A stretch of 64,000 bases of DNA. It comes from Stenocarpella maydis (taxonomy: Eukaryota; Ascomycota; Sordariomycetes; Diaporthales; Diaporthaceae). The translations under genes and the position numbers were made by a program. Numbering within the stretch: position 1 is the first letter of the stretch; the number at the start of each line of letters is the position of its first letter. The stretch covers positions 636,849 to 700,848 of the forward strand of contig NQMI01000013.1 of NCBI GenBank assembly GCA_002270565.1, read 5' to 3'. The notes below the pieces were generated by a model. That model worked only from the letters and a program-made list of their open reading frames with translations. It was not told the DNA's origin and did no database searches. This document shows, piece by piece, positions 33,826 through 43,968 of the stretch.

Positions 33826-35378
33826 ATGGGCTCTACCGCACACATGGAAGAGGATGGCACACTGTGCGAATTCCCATATTCAGTAGCCGGTATTGATGTG
33901 ACAAAAATGGATGACGATGCGCTCTACTGGTGGCACACCAGCGGAGCGGACCTGGCTCTGATGATGGAGCAGGCTGGATTTCCCGACAAGACAAAGGAGC
34001 AGTTCCTCACGTTCTACGGTACTGTTATTTGTCCATTGCTTAAGGGAAAGCCCGTGGCTGGGTCAATGCCAACTGCCGTGGGTTGGGATGGCAATCCCTT
34101 CGAGTACAGCTGGGAATTCAAAGGCTCCACCAAGAAGTCGAGTGTCCGATTTGTCTTGGATTTGAGCGAGGTTCGCCCTCCAAATAAGGACTGCCCCATG
34201 AGCATGGATACGGTGGAAGCGGTTCTCAAGGTTTTGAAGGACAAGAGTCCACTTTATGATGATCATTGGGTGCGTTTATCCAGGTGCCCCGCCCGTGGAT
34301 GTGTCTGGTTCCCCGAGGCCACAATTGGAAGAGTACCAATTGTAGTCTGCTCCGGCAGACAAAGCAAAGGACACATGTTAGACTGACTGTGGATTTAGCA
34401 TCGTGCGATTGAGAAGTGGGCAGTGTACTCAAATGCACCCACCGAGAAACAAGAATTCTTGATTTCCAAAGCAGGGCATAGGACGCCTACTATCCTCGGC
34501 TTCGACATCAACCCCAAGATCACAGAGAAAGCTCCACATATGCTCCCTGTCATGATCAAAAGCTACTTCCCCCCATGCTTTGTCGCTGCGGACCGCGGCT
34601 TCACGCGCTTCGAGGCCCTTTCCTTGGCCGTGCGCCAGTTGCCCGACATCGGCTCACACCCAAACATCCTGCTTGGGCTGAAGATGATCGAAGATTTCGT
34701 GGCCGACAACCCCCAGTATCACACTCAGGGCCGCGGTCTCTCCACTGACTTCGTGCCCGCCGGCGACGCCCGCCTGAAGGTGTACCTGCGGTACTTGGGC
34801 GACGACTTTGACGAGATCTGGGACTACTACACGCTCGGCGGCCGGATCCCCATCCCGGACCTGGAGGAGGACAAGGCGAAGCTGCGGGACATCATGCTTC
34901 TCTCCCGGGGGATGTGCTATCCCGTCCACAAGGTCCGCAAGGAGACCGAGGCCGACAAGAAGCGCCGCGCCATCCTGGGCACGAAACCGTCGTCGCTGTA
35001 CTTCTCGCTCACGCCCGACAAGCCCTACCCCATCCCCAAGTTCTACTTCTACCCGGGGTTCCAGGCGCCCAACGATGAGGCCGTCGCGCAGGGGCTTGAT
35101 CTCTGGCTGCAGAAATATGGATGGGCCGATGGTGGCATCACCATCGAGGACAGGACTAGGAACACCTTGTGAGTTTCCGTTCATCAGCCGCAGATGACTC
35201 TCATCCCATGGCCACGACTTGCCTCGCTAACATCGCCGACAGCAAATACCGGGACCTCGATGAGAAGCCGGGCATCTTCACCTTTATTGGTTTTGGCAGG
35301 AAGGAGGGTGTCGACGACCGGGCGCTGAGTTTGCAAGTATATGTGACACCTGAATTGTACGAAACCCCGCGTTTCTAG
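33826..35378 (+). CDS. DMATS-type aromatic prenyltransferase
   Basis: Exons 33826-34269, 34399-35168, 35243-35378 give 449 residues, the usual DMATS length. Introns are 129 and 74 bp, the second with a GCTAAC branch site. The first ATG after an in-frame run is at 33826 (MGSTAHMEEDG). Family marks in order: W-rich start DDDALYWWHTSG, PFEYSWEF with E93 in the position of the base that activates the aromatic substrate, SVRFVLDLSE, TPTILGFDI, MIKSYFPPCF, DARLKVYLRYLG, KPSSLYFSLTP, YPIPKFYFYPGF and FTFIGFGRKEG. These soluble enzymes transfer dimethylallyl to indole, tyrosine or other aromatic rings; Lys/Arg/Tyr residues in the listed strands hold the diphosphate. Which ring and position is unknown. 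It is the only prenyl-transferring enzyme visible. Confidence 0.92.
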
Positions 35379-35707
35379 AGGAAACGGGGACATAGCATCT
35401 ACCTAGGTACTAGTAGAATTAACCAGTTAAATACAATACTTGGTCCTAGAGCCGTGTGTTGAAAGTGTACCGCTCGATAACTACTTGCTCAAAGGGCAAG
35501 CCGCCTATTTCTTTTTCGTTTTCTGTTTTTCCCCACTTGTAACTGCCAGGCCCTTCCTGGAAAACGAGATTTCCGTTCCAATAAGAGTCAGTCCTTCTTA
35601 GCCTCAGATGCAGTCGGCACCCTCGTGGCGGATAACTTGGGAGCGGATCAATGCCGTAGGCCGCTAACTACGTGAAAAAGCACGATTCCACCAATGCTTC
35701 CGAGACA
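35379..35707. other. Intergenic
   Basis: 3' flank of the prenyltransferase gene, about 330 bp, up to the start of the duplicated block. Nothing recognised. Confidence 0.6.
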
Positions 35708-35960
35708 TGATAGCACAGGAATGTACTAGACTAGTTGTTAAGTATTAATATTAGATGCTAACACGTTGATTAATTTATATGTTATTCTATTCTTAGAACT
35801 TTAATTAATACGAAATATTATGCTTTAAGGATTTATAAACAACATAGTCCTTTTGATTAAAATAGAATCCATTATATTTAAAAGAATATTCTATTTTATG
35901 ATGTGTCGCCTCTAATACAATAGAGGTTCAACTATATAAAATTTATATGAAAATGTGCTT

Positions 35961-36180
35961 GTGTTGGATGGGTCACGTATTGCAATACGAGTGGGGTGTT
36001 GTTCTTGTATTTCTCTCTGTATTTCGAGTAGTGGGTGCAGTGGGCGTAGCCCGCCAGCTATCTCGGGTCTATATAGTGGGTGGTAGTTGCTTAGTAAGCA
36101 ACTACGCCCTCTGGCTACAGTACGGTGGCTGTAGCGATAGCCCACCAATGTGCTGTTGCACACTACTATTGCCACAGCTT
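35961..36180 (+). repeat. Hairpin-rich dispersed repeat, copy R1
   Basis: About 220 bp, shared with 37209-37428 (same duplicated block) and 49343-49560 (an independent, diverged copy). It holds five consecutive perfect inverted repeats: GTATTGCAATAC (35977-35988), GGGC/GCCC (36042-36052), GTAGTTGCTTA/TAAGCAACTAC with a 1-nt loop (36083-36105), GCTACAG/CTGTAGC (36114-36135) and TGTGC/GCACA (36149-36162). The 81- and 87-codon ORFs across it are by-products. The family is not one I recognise. Confidence 0.6.
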
Positions 36181-36364
36181 GAATATATATAAAAAAGGTA
36201 TTTCTGACCCCCGCCCCCTAACTTAGGCTGTTAGGCCCTTTCTGGTGCCGCCTACGCCGGCAGCCGGATGGCCCGGTCCGAAGGTCTAACCACCAACTAC
36301 TAGGTTTTCAAGGAACTGCCAGCAATCAGAGTTACTAGGTGGCTTCACTGTCTTGTATTCTGCC

Positions 36365-36954
36365 TCAAACTCTTCTACGTATCATGATGGTTTTGCTAAA
36401 GTCCGGCGTGATCGAAGTCCCACGGACATTGTTAGCGTACCGTCCTTCCAGCCCATCTGGCATCTTGATATCATAATCTCTCAAAATATAGATGAGTATC
36501 AACTTGATTTCGGCCGCCGCAAAGAAACGTCCAGGACAGGCCGGCTTTCCAAACCCAAACGCCATGTTCTCTTTCGTCACGGAAATGAACTGGTACAGCT
36601 CACGACTTCCATAACCATTAGGGTCAGGCGTCTCTCCGGACCTCAGGCGTACGAACCGGTAGGGGTCAAACCGTAGCGGGTCGGGGTACTTGTTTTCGTC
36701 GAGGTTGACCGGTAGCGCGGGCACGGCGATATCGACACCAGCGGGGATCACGGTCCCGTCAGATAGTTGGAACGACTGCAACACGCTGCGCTGCATCCTC
36801 ATGACGTTGGTCGGGTTGATCCTCGCAGACTCACGCATGACCGAGTCCAGGAGCTTCATCTGGTAGAGGGTTTCGGTCGTGATCGTTCCTCCGTGGGCAT
36901 CCATTGCGGTTTGAATTTCCTTGCGGAGCTCAGGTATCACTTCAGGGCAATACC
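36365..36954 (-). pseudogene. Duplicate of the P450-2 last exon, truncated at the N
   Basis: Repeats the 3' exon of P450-2 (ExxR to stop, including FGFGKPACPG) but ends in the N at 36955 with no upstream exons. If the duplication is an artefact, this copy does not exist in the genome. If real, it is a 196-codon fragment without a start. Confidence 0.75.
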
Positions 36955-36955
36955 N
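36955..36955. other. Assembly join (single N)
   Basis: A lone N sits between the two copies of the 1,247-bp block. Removing one copy and the N would give a continuous P450-2 to prenyltransferase interval. Confidence 0.85.
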
Positions 36956-37208
36956 TGATAGCACAGGAATGTACTAGACTAGTTGTTAAGTATTAATATT
37001 AGATGCTAACACGTTGATTAATTTATATGTTATTCTATTCTTAGAACTTTAATTAATACGAAATATTATGCTTTAAGGATTTATAAACAACATAGTCCTT
37101 TTGATTAAAATAGAATCCATTATATTTAAAAGAATATTCTATTTTATGATGTGTCGCCTCTAATACAATAGAGGTTCAACTATATAAAATTTATATGAAA
37201 ATGTGCTT

Positions 37209-37428
37209 GTGTTGGATGGGTCACGTATTGCAATACGAGTGGGGTGTTGTTCTTGTATTTCTCTCTGTCTTTCGAGTAGTGGGTGCAGTGGGCGTAGCCC
37301 GCCAGCTATCTCGGGTCTATATAGTGGGTGGTAGTTGCTTAGTAAGCAACTACGCCCTCTGGCTACAGTACGGTGGCTGTAGCGATAGCCCACCAATGTG
37401 CTGTTGCACACTACTATTGCCACAGCTT
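37209..37428 (+). repeat. Hairpin-rich dispersed repeat, copy R2
   Basis: Same as R1 except C instead of A at 37269. The independent copy at 49343 also has C there, so C is probably the original base. Confidence 0.6.
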
Positions 37429-37612
37429 GAATATATATAAAAAAGGTATTTCTGACCCCCGCCCCCTAACTTAGGCTGTTAGGCCCTTTCTGGTGCCGCC
37501 TACGCCGGCAGCCGGATGGCCCGGTCCGAAGGTCTAACCACCAACTACTAGGTTTTCAAGGAACTGCCAGCAATCAGAGTTACTAGGTGGCTTCACTGTC
37601 TTGTATTCTGCC

Positions 37613-39414
37613 TCAAACTCTTCTACGTATCATGATGGTTTTGCTAAAGTCCGGCGTGATCGAAGTCCCACGGACATTGTTAGCGTACCGTCCTTCCAGC
37701 CCATCTGGCATCTTGATATCATAATCTCTCAAAATATAGATGAGTATCAACTTGATTTCGGCCGCCGCAAAGAAACGTCCAGGACAGGCCGGCTTTCCAA
37801 ACCCAAACGCCATGTTCTCTTTCGTCACGGAAATGAACTGGTACAGCTCACGACTTCCATAACCATTAGGGTCAGGCGTCTCTCCGGACCTCAGGCGTAC
37901 GAACCGGTAGGGGTCAAACCGTAGCGGGTCGGGGTACTTGTTTTCGTCGAGGTTGACCGGTAGCGCGGGCACGGCGATATCGACACCAGCGGGGATCACG
38001 GTCCCGTCAGATAGTTGGAACGACTGCAACACGCTGCGCTGCATCCTCATGACGTTGGTCGGGTTGATCCTCGCAGACTCACGCATGACCGAGTCCAGGA
38101 GCTTCATCTGGTAGAGGGTTTCGGTCGTGATCGTTCCTCCGTGGGCATCCATTGCGGTTTGAATTTCCTTGCGGAGCTCAGGTATCACTTCAGGGCAATA
38201 CCCAATAAGATCGTAAAGTCTTTCAAGCAAGTCAGCAGGAGAGTAACATTGGTCAAATAGAGTCCTCAAAACACTCAAACACTCACATGTGAACCACGGT
38301 CATCGTTGTTGTATGGATGGCTGCTACGCCCAACAGGATCAAAACCATGGCAATCTCTTCATCGCCTTTGATGTCGAACTTGTCCGCCTTGTTAAGCATC
38401 CACTGGAGCATATCCTTGGGCTTCTCTTCAGCGTCGTGACCTGCTGTAGCCTTCCGCCGCTCCTGAATTCGGGGAATAAAGTAATCATAGGCTATTTGAC
38501 GATGCTTATGGAGTCGCTTGATTGGACCAATGAAGCAAGCCGCAATCGGTCGCACTGGGCCCCAATTTGGCCAAGCCTTCAGTTTTGCGATCGCGCCAAA
38601 GAGGTCTACAGTGAAAGTGATGCTGTTGGCGATGTATTGTTCGTCTCGATACATGTCAGGGCCAACGAACGCGAGACCCGAAACGATAGCCACAACGCGC
38701 AGAAGCTTCGGGAAGACATTCATCCCGGAATATTCCGCATCAGATCCCAGCGCCTCATGAACTGAGCGCCGGACCTCGCCGGACAACCTCTGGGTCAGAT
38801 CTGGAATATGGCGGGTGAGATCTGCCTTGACGACATGAACCATTAATGGAGTCGCGAAGGTGATCCCTAGTAATTTAGTTTCGAACGTCTATATGATCTT
38901 GTGAATACTGAAGGACGCCAAGAGCGTATGGAGGCATGTCGCACTAACCCTATCGTTTGCCACATTCCTGCTAACAACATGTTCTGGTTGCTTGTTGACT
39001 TCGTCCGCAGACAGTATGGGTAGGACTAATATCTCTCCTAGGACCCGTTAGTCAGTATGTCTTCCAGGGGCAGTGGTCGAGTTCTCAATAGGGCTGTAGA
39101 TACCGTCTGTAGACTCGGTTCGCCAGACATGCGTCCGAAACTATCTACAGTCAGTGAAAGCTATCTTTCTTGGGACACGGGTATAATACCTTTTGATAGC
39201 CTTCTTGAAATACCTTCTGCGCATTTTGCAGAAAGTACTGGCGCTTCTGTTTAGAGCTTCCCGTTTGATGTCCAAGAAATGGGAAATGGGAGGTCTTTGG
39301 GAGGCTCGACAACCATCGCCAAGCCAGGACAGTAAGAAAGATGACTAACACACTGCCGGCAGAGTAAAGGCGCCCTTCAGCATCGCCGAAGGGCTGTGCA
39401 GTGTATGAACCCAT
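37613..39414 (-). CDS. Cytochrome P450 monooxygenase (P450-2), ent-kaurene-oxidase-like type
   Basis: Five exons: 39414-39190, 39140-39104, 39037-38949, 38888-38287, 38219-37613; 519 residues. Introns are 49-67 bp, and every junction keeps frame. The 37-nt second exon bridges EGYQK and TDGEILVLP with FRTHVWRTES. An N-terminal anchor (SAGSVLVIFLTVLAWRWL) is followed by TFETKLLGITFATPLMVHVV, I-helix LLGVAAIHTTTMTVVH, ExxR in VMRESAR, FDPYRF and heme loop FGFGKPACPGRFFA with Cys463. The AIHTTT helix and ACPGRFFAAAEIK loop resemble the fungal group that includes gibberellin ent-kaurene oxidases and indole-diterpene P450s, suggesting a terpenoid or prenyl part as substrate. Divergent from the terpene cyclase gene, 456 bp apart. 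The ATG at 39414 is chosen over a GTG upstream. Confidence 0.9.
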
Positions 39415-39870
39415 GGCGCCAGCACTACCGCTCTGTTGAAGCACACTGAATGAGGTCCTACAACGGATACTTTACACTTGAACTACGTCGTGGCCGCGCA
39501 ACGGAGCCGAATTCGGACTCGAATGAATGCAATGATTATTCTGCGGGTTATTTGGGGTTTTGGCTTCGTTCCATGTTCGAGATTGGCGCCTGTGTTCTGG
39601 TCAGACCGAGTAAAAGTGCCCGACCCCTTTCCCAAGGTACGACGGCTACCAAGACCCGGCCTCGGCCCCGGACCGTGCCCCTCTTGTGCCACGCAGCCAT
39701 AGACCGACCCCGAGTAATGCAGTATCTAGGTACATGCAGAGCAGCACTATAGTTTGCACGTTAAAAAATTGTTTGATTGCGAATACGTAGTGGGTTGACT
39801 TTCCACTCATTCACGCAGCTTCATCTTTTTTTTTTTTCCAACGCTAGGCCTTCGCCATTCAGTCGCCATT
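39415..39870. promoter_or_regulatory. Divergent promoter region of P450-2 and the terpene cyclase
   Basis: 456 bp with a poly-T tract just before the cyclase gene. The best match to the shared cluster motif is AGACCCGGCCTCGG near 39652, with several mismatches, so I do not count it as a site. Confidence 0.45.
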
Positions 39871-40745
39871 ATGTCGTACCACCTCCCCTTAAGCCCGGTT
39901 GACAGAGCTATTCAGCCCCCGGTTTACTACTTGCAAGTCCAGGATTCGCTGATCTTGAGTGTCTCCATTTTTTGGACGATCGCCTATGTCCTCTATGTAC
40001 GACAGGGGTATCGCGACAAGTCCTATGGCATGCCACTTTTCGCCCTGTACGTTGTTGAGTCTAGCCCGCCATATAGGATCAGCTGCGGTGCACATGTGAC
40101 TAACTGTACATAGGGCTGGAAATATAGCATGGGAATTTCTCTTTGGCGTGGCGATGCCCACGTCCGTAGCCCAGGTGGTTTGCTTTGTGCCGTGGTTGGT
40201 GATTGATATTTTTATCGTCCACAGCACATGGAAGTATGGAGGACGCCAGTTCAAACAATCTCCTATCGTTGCCAACAACATGGGCCTCGTCTTGGTTTTC
40301 GGAATTGCCCTTGTGACTGCCTCATTCTACTTTTTCATCAACACTGTCGGACTGGATGCGGCTTCGTTTTACCTCGGGTACTCGCAACAGCTCCTGATCA
40401 GTGTCACATCTGTGGCACAGCTGCTGAGGCGAAATAACACCCTTGGGCACTCCTGGGGTATTTGGTAAGTTGTACTCAGACCAGATGAGACATGAACGGG
40501 AATAAGCGAATATGGGCTCAAACTTACGGTCCACATACAGGTTCTGTCGAACATTCGGCACATTTCTCTCCATTGTGTTGTTCTCCTGGCGGTACTTTCA
40601 CTATCCAGATAGCTACCCTAGGGTCGCGGAGCCGATAGTTGTTTTCTTCTTCGTGGCGTCGGAAATTTTTGATCTTGCGTACCCGCTTGCGTATGCCCAT
40701 ATAGAACGCGTGGAGAGGGGATCAGTGAATCACAAGACAAAATGA
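39871..40745 (+). CDS. PaxB/Pyr4-type integral-membrane terpene cyclase
   Basis: Exons 39871-40046, 40114-40464, 40541-40745 give 243 residues, the standard size of this family. Introns are 67 bp (branch CTAAC) and 76 bp. The protein is almost all membrane helices (about seven): LILSVSIFWTIAYVLYV, VVCFVPWLVIDIFIV, GLVLVFGIALVTASFYFF, LLISVTSVAQLL, TFLSIVLFSWRYF, PIVVFFFVASEIF. Two acidic residues known to matter in Pyr4 have counterparts: E66 in GNIAWEF and D220 in SEIFDLAYPLAY. Family members protonate an epoxide or alkene of a prenyl chain to start cyclisation in meroterpenoids and indole diterpenes. That this one acts on the group installed by the neighbouring DMATS enzyme is inference. 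No PaxM-like epoxidase is in the window. Confidence 0.9.
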
Positions 40746-41471
40746 AATAAGGATCAGAAAAACAAATCAGACGATGAGTTAGAACCTATACAATGAAAAG
40801 ATGGAGGTGTACCTGCTAGGGCCGCGAGCGTTCAGGCAAAGTATTTTTAAATTTATATATTTTGAAAATTTGAATAACTTACATTTAGGTACGTAATAAT
40901 TGGCTCTATAATGAAATAATATTATTATATTAAATAATAAATCTTATATTAAATTTCGTTTAGAGTACTTTAAAAATATACCTTTATGATGAGAACCTTT
41001 ATTAGTTAAGTATTTACTACCTTGTATTTACCCTTCTATAATATGAGTTCCAATATAATTCCTAAAAGAAAACTAATAAATTGCAATTACTTAAGAGTTA
41101 TATCTTAATTTTGGGTTTAAAAAGATACGCTTGTTAAAGATATTTTATTAAATTAAATATAATTTTGATGTTAATAAAGAGTTCATTATATTATGATCGT
41201 TTTTAAATAGAGGTATATAATTCTGTTATACGTTTCATATAAGCCCTGTGTTAAATCTACAAACGCTAAGTCTAGTTATAGCTACTGTAACTCTGGCGGC
41301 AGAGATAAAGGATCTGAAGAATGAAGCAAAATGCACGTCTTTATCTCTGGAATCAAAAATACTGCTCGTGCACCGATTCTAGTAGGTAGTGTTCTTGATA
41401 TCGTCGGCGAGCTTCTCGGCCAAGAGGTCTACTTGGGTCAGCATTGAAATTGTTCTAGTCATCCAATTATT
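40746..41471. other. Intergenic with AT-rich island
   Basis: About 40840-41270 is strongly AT-rich with no ORF, like decayed repeat DNA, but no family is recognisable. It lies between the 3' ends of the cyclase and GMC genes. Confidence 0.55.
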
Positions 41472-43532
41472 TTAGGACCTACAAGCTTGTGTTTGAGGCG
41501 ATGGCCCTGGTGGCAGGAAAGGAAATGCAGAACCATCGATCACTCTCACTGTTTGATGTCAGTCTAGTCTGTGACAATATATTTTCCCAAAGGCTAATCG
41601 AGGACTTACGTCTCTGAACTCCAATTACTCGTCCTTTGCTATCCACGACGGCGTCAGGGTCCGAGGCCTTCCCCATCTTGTTGCTTGCCATGGCATGATA
41701 GAGGGTTGAGCCATACTGAGCCACGAACAAGGCAAGTTCGTCATCAGTTTGGACATCCGGGCCAGGAAGCACCTCTTGACCAATCATGATAGGGGCCATG
41801 GCCGAGCTGTTGAGTGCCTGACGGATGCGCTTGAGGCCGGCGATAATGACCTCGACGTCTGTCTGGGAGCTGAACCAGTTAGGATTGATGACAGGCGCCA
41901 CGGCCATGTCCGCCGACTGGATCGTAACCGAGCCGGCGGAACGAGGGGCCATCAACACAGCCTGCAGGATAGCATAATTGGCCCCCGGCTTTGGCGCTGT
42001 AGCGCCATCCGGAAAGACGACGTAGCCAATCTCGGGGTAATCCGCAGGCATTTGGTCCAGATCTTTACGCAGAGAGTACGCGTCAGTACAGCTTGGACGG
42101 GGTTACTCTACCTCTGGCTGTTGTTACTCACAAGCCTTGGTATCCTCCGAGAACCCGGTCCTGAATTCCTCTGGTATCTTCTCAAGCGCGAACAAGTCAC
42201 CCCCTGGGGCAGTCAAGGGGCCCGTGCGGTTGGTCTTATACTCCTCAGCCACCGCAGCGGCATATGCAGCATCTGTGTGCAGTAGTGTGTTGGTGGTGAG
42301 ATCGACTTGGTACATCGAAAATATGGTAGTCTCGTCTTGCATGTTCTGGCCCACGCCGGGCCGATCTGCAACCACCTTAATGTTGTATCGTTCCAATAAG
42401 GCTTTGGGGCCGACACCTGAGACCTGCAATAGATGGGGGGACTGGAAGACGCCTGCTGAGAGAATGACCTCCTTGTCCGCAGAGATAGTATACGAACAGT
42501 TGGTGGTTGTTGAAGTTACTTCAACGCCTGTGGCAGTCTTTTGGTCATTAAAAATGATGCGCTGAGCCATCGTGGAGTCGAAAACAGCGAGGTTGGAACG
42601 CCCGAGAACAGGGTTGAGGTAGGCGGTCTCCGAGGTTGCCCTAGCCTCCTCTGGGGATTTGATGGAATAAAGATTCCAGTACCACCCTAGGTTATTGCCA
42701 TTCACGAAGGCTGAAGCTTGAGGGATGCCGATGGCCTTCAGGCCCAGAGCGACCCAAGTGCTCCAAGACTGTACGTAGGCTCCGAAAGTGACGGGCAACG
42801 TTCCATCTACCGCGGCGTCCACTGCGTCGAGTGAGGCGGTGGCATTGGCTAAGCGATCACCAGGTTTCGGTGCGGTGAACTTCATTGCTTTGTGGTAGTA
42901 TTGCAACATGTTTTCGTACGTGTAAGACTGATCACCGACCATGTCGGCCCACTTCTGGTGAGCGCCCTTGCAGCTCTGTCCATAGTTCATGAAGTTCAAG
43001 ACGGTACTTCCGCCGAGCTACAGAAGCAGTAAGCAGTCGTTAGCGTTTTCCCTCCAAGGACGAGAGGATCCGCGAATGGAAGACGCCTACCGCTTTGCCT
43101 CGCAAGTACGCGGACGTTCTGTTCAAGAGAAACTGTTCAGGGTGTTAGTAATTATGTTATTTCCAAGTGTGAGTCCCCTAGGTACAGTACCTCCTGAGGC
43201 GTGACTTGGAAGCCCCAGTCAAGCTCCATCTGGGTGGCACTCTGGAACAGCGCGCCAGCGTAGCCCGGCACCTGAGTCAAGTTTCCTGCCGCACTCTTCT
43301 CTGGGCTCGTACCGGCCTCTATGAGAGCGACCTTGATGTCTGCAATTTCACTGAGCCTGTTTGCCAGGACCAAGCCAGCAGTACCACCGCCCACAATGAC
43401 ATAGTCGAAACTTGTCAAGGTAGCCGGACTGCATTCCGCACGGGGCTCAGGACTAGGGGCAGCTACAACATGGTTGCTGCTGTGGAGCAGCAGCGTTGAA
43501 AGCAGAACCGAGTGACTGGATAGCGAGCGCAT
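41472..43532 (-). CDS. GMC-family FAD oxidoreductase, secreted type, with atypical C-terminus
   Basis: Five exons: 43532-43191, 43132-43091, 43017-42132, 42062-41610, 41548-41472; 599 residues. Introns are 58-73 bp and all junctions keep frame. A signal peptide (RSLSSHSVLLSTLLLHSSNH region) is followed by FAD motif DYVIVGGGTAGLVLANRL, GMC signature 1 across exons 2-3 (YLRGKALGGSTVLNFMNYG) and the signature-2-like part SAGVFQSPHLLQVSGVGP. The C-terminus reads RVIDGSAFPFLPPGPSPQTQ, then ACRS and stop. Relatives such as versicolorin B synthase or patulin synthase-type enzymes have a catalytic His in this loop (PPGHPQ-like) and some 15 more residues. Here the His is absent and the end is missing, so activity is doubtful unless splicing differs. 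It could oxidise an alcohol or act as a cyclase. Confidence 0.82.
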
Positions 43533-43968
43533 ACTGGTCAGTTCGTTTTGGATATCACAAGGGAAACCTGCAGGTAGACTGTGATGCGATGCAGGCTGGC
43601 GTGCATATGCAGGGGGAATCGCGCATATGCAGGCGAAAGAAGCTGCATGGGCCGTCACGACGTGAACAAATTTATTTGGTTGAAATGGTGCTCCGTGACT
43701 ACAATATCTCCAAACCCCTGGGAATCCTTTGATGGAATGTTTGCCAAATATCTACCCGGTGTCGAACACCGAGAGAACTTGGACCCAGGGGCACATGGAC
43801 CATAGCTTGGGACTGGGACCCCTTGTAAGCCAGCCGGATTTCGGCACACGGCATTTCATTACCGGTGGCTTAACCACATGAACCCTTCCTTGAACCACAC
43901 GACCTCGCATTGACACTCCGTTTAATGCTGTTCCTTTCATAGTGAATTGTCCCCTTGCACAGACCAGC
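43533..43968. promoter_or_regulatory. Divergent promoter region of the GMC oxidoreductase and the MBL-fold hydrolase
   Basis: 436 bp between start codons. It contains the third copy of the shared motif at 43751-43764, which here forms part of an inverted repeat CGGTGT-CGA-ACACCG (43757-43771). Confidence 0.55.
43751..43764 (+). promoter_or_regulatory. Candidate pathway-regulator binding site, copy 3
   Basis: TCTACCCGGTGTCG, identical to 27342-27355. The inverted CGGTGT/ACACCG arms with a 3-nt spacer are what a dimeric Zn2Cys6 protein could bind. Confidence 0.45.

Larger units (their letters stand above)
35708..36954. repeat. First copy of a 1,247-bp near-identical tandem duplication (probable assembly artefact)
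   Basis: Bases 35708-36954 equal 36956-38202 with an offset of 1,248. The only difference I found is A at 36021 versus C at 37269. The second copy is preceded by the single N at 36955, exactly where the first ends. Equal-length overlap around an N is what unmerged contig ends look like. The block holds the 3' flank of P450-2, the structured repeat and the last P450 exon. Confidence 0.8.

Noticed and set aside
35912..36192. Conserved 81- and 87-codon ORFs on both strands of the hairpin repeat
   Set aside because: The frames mirror the inverted repeats, the third copy is truncated differently, and no start context or domain supports a protein.
36365..38219. Tandem P450 gene duplication as a biological event
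   Set aside because: Copies are identical but for one base, equal in length, and separated only by an N. Contig overlap is the simpler explanation.
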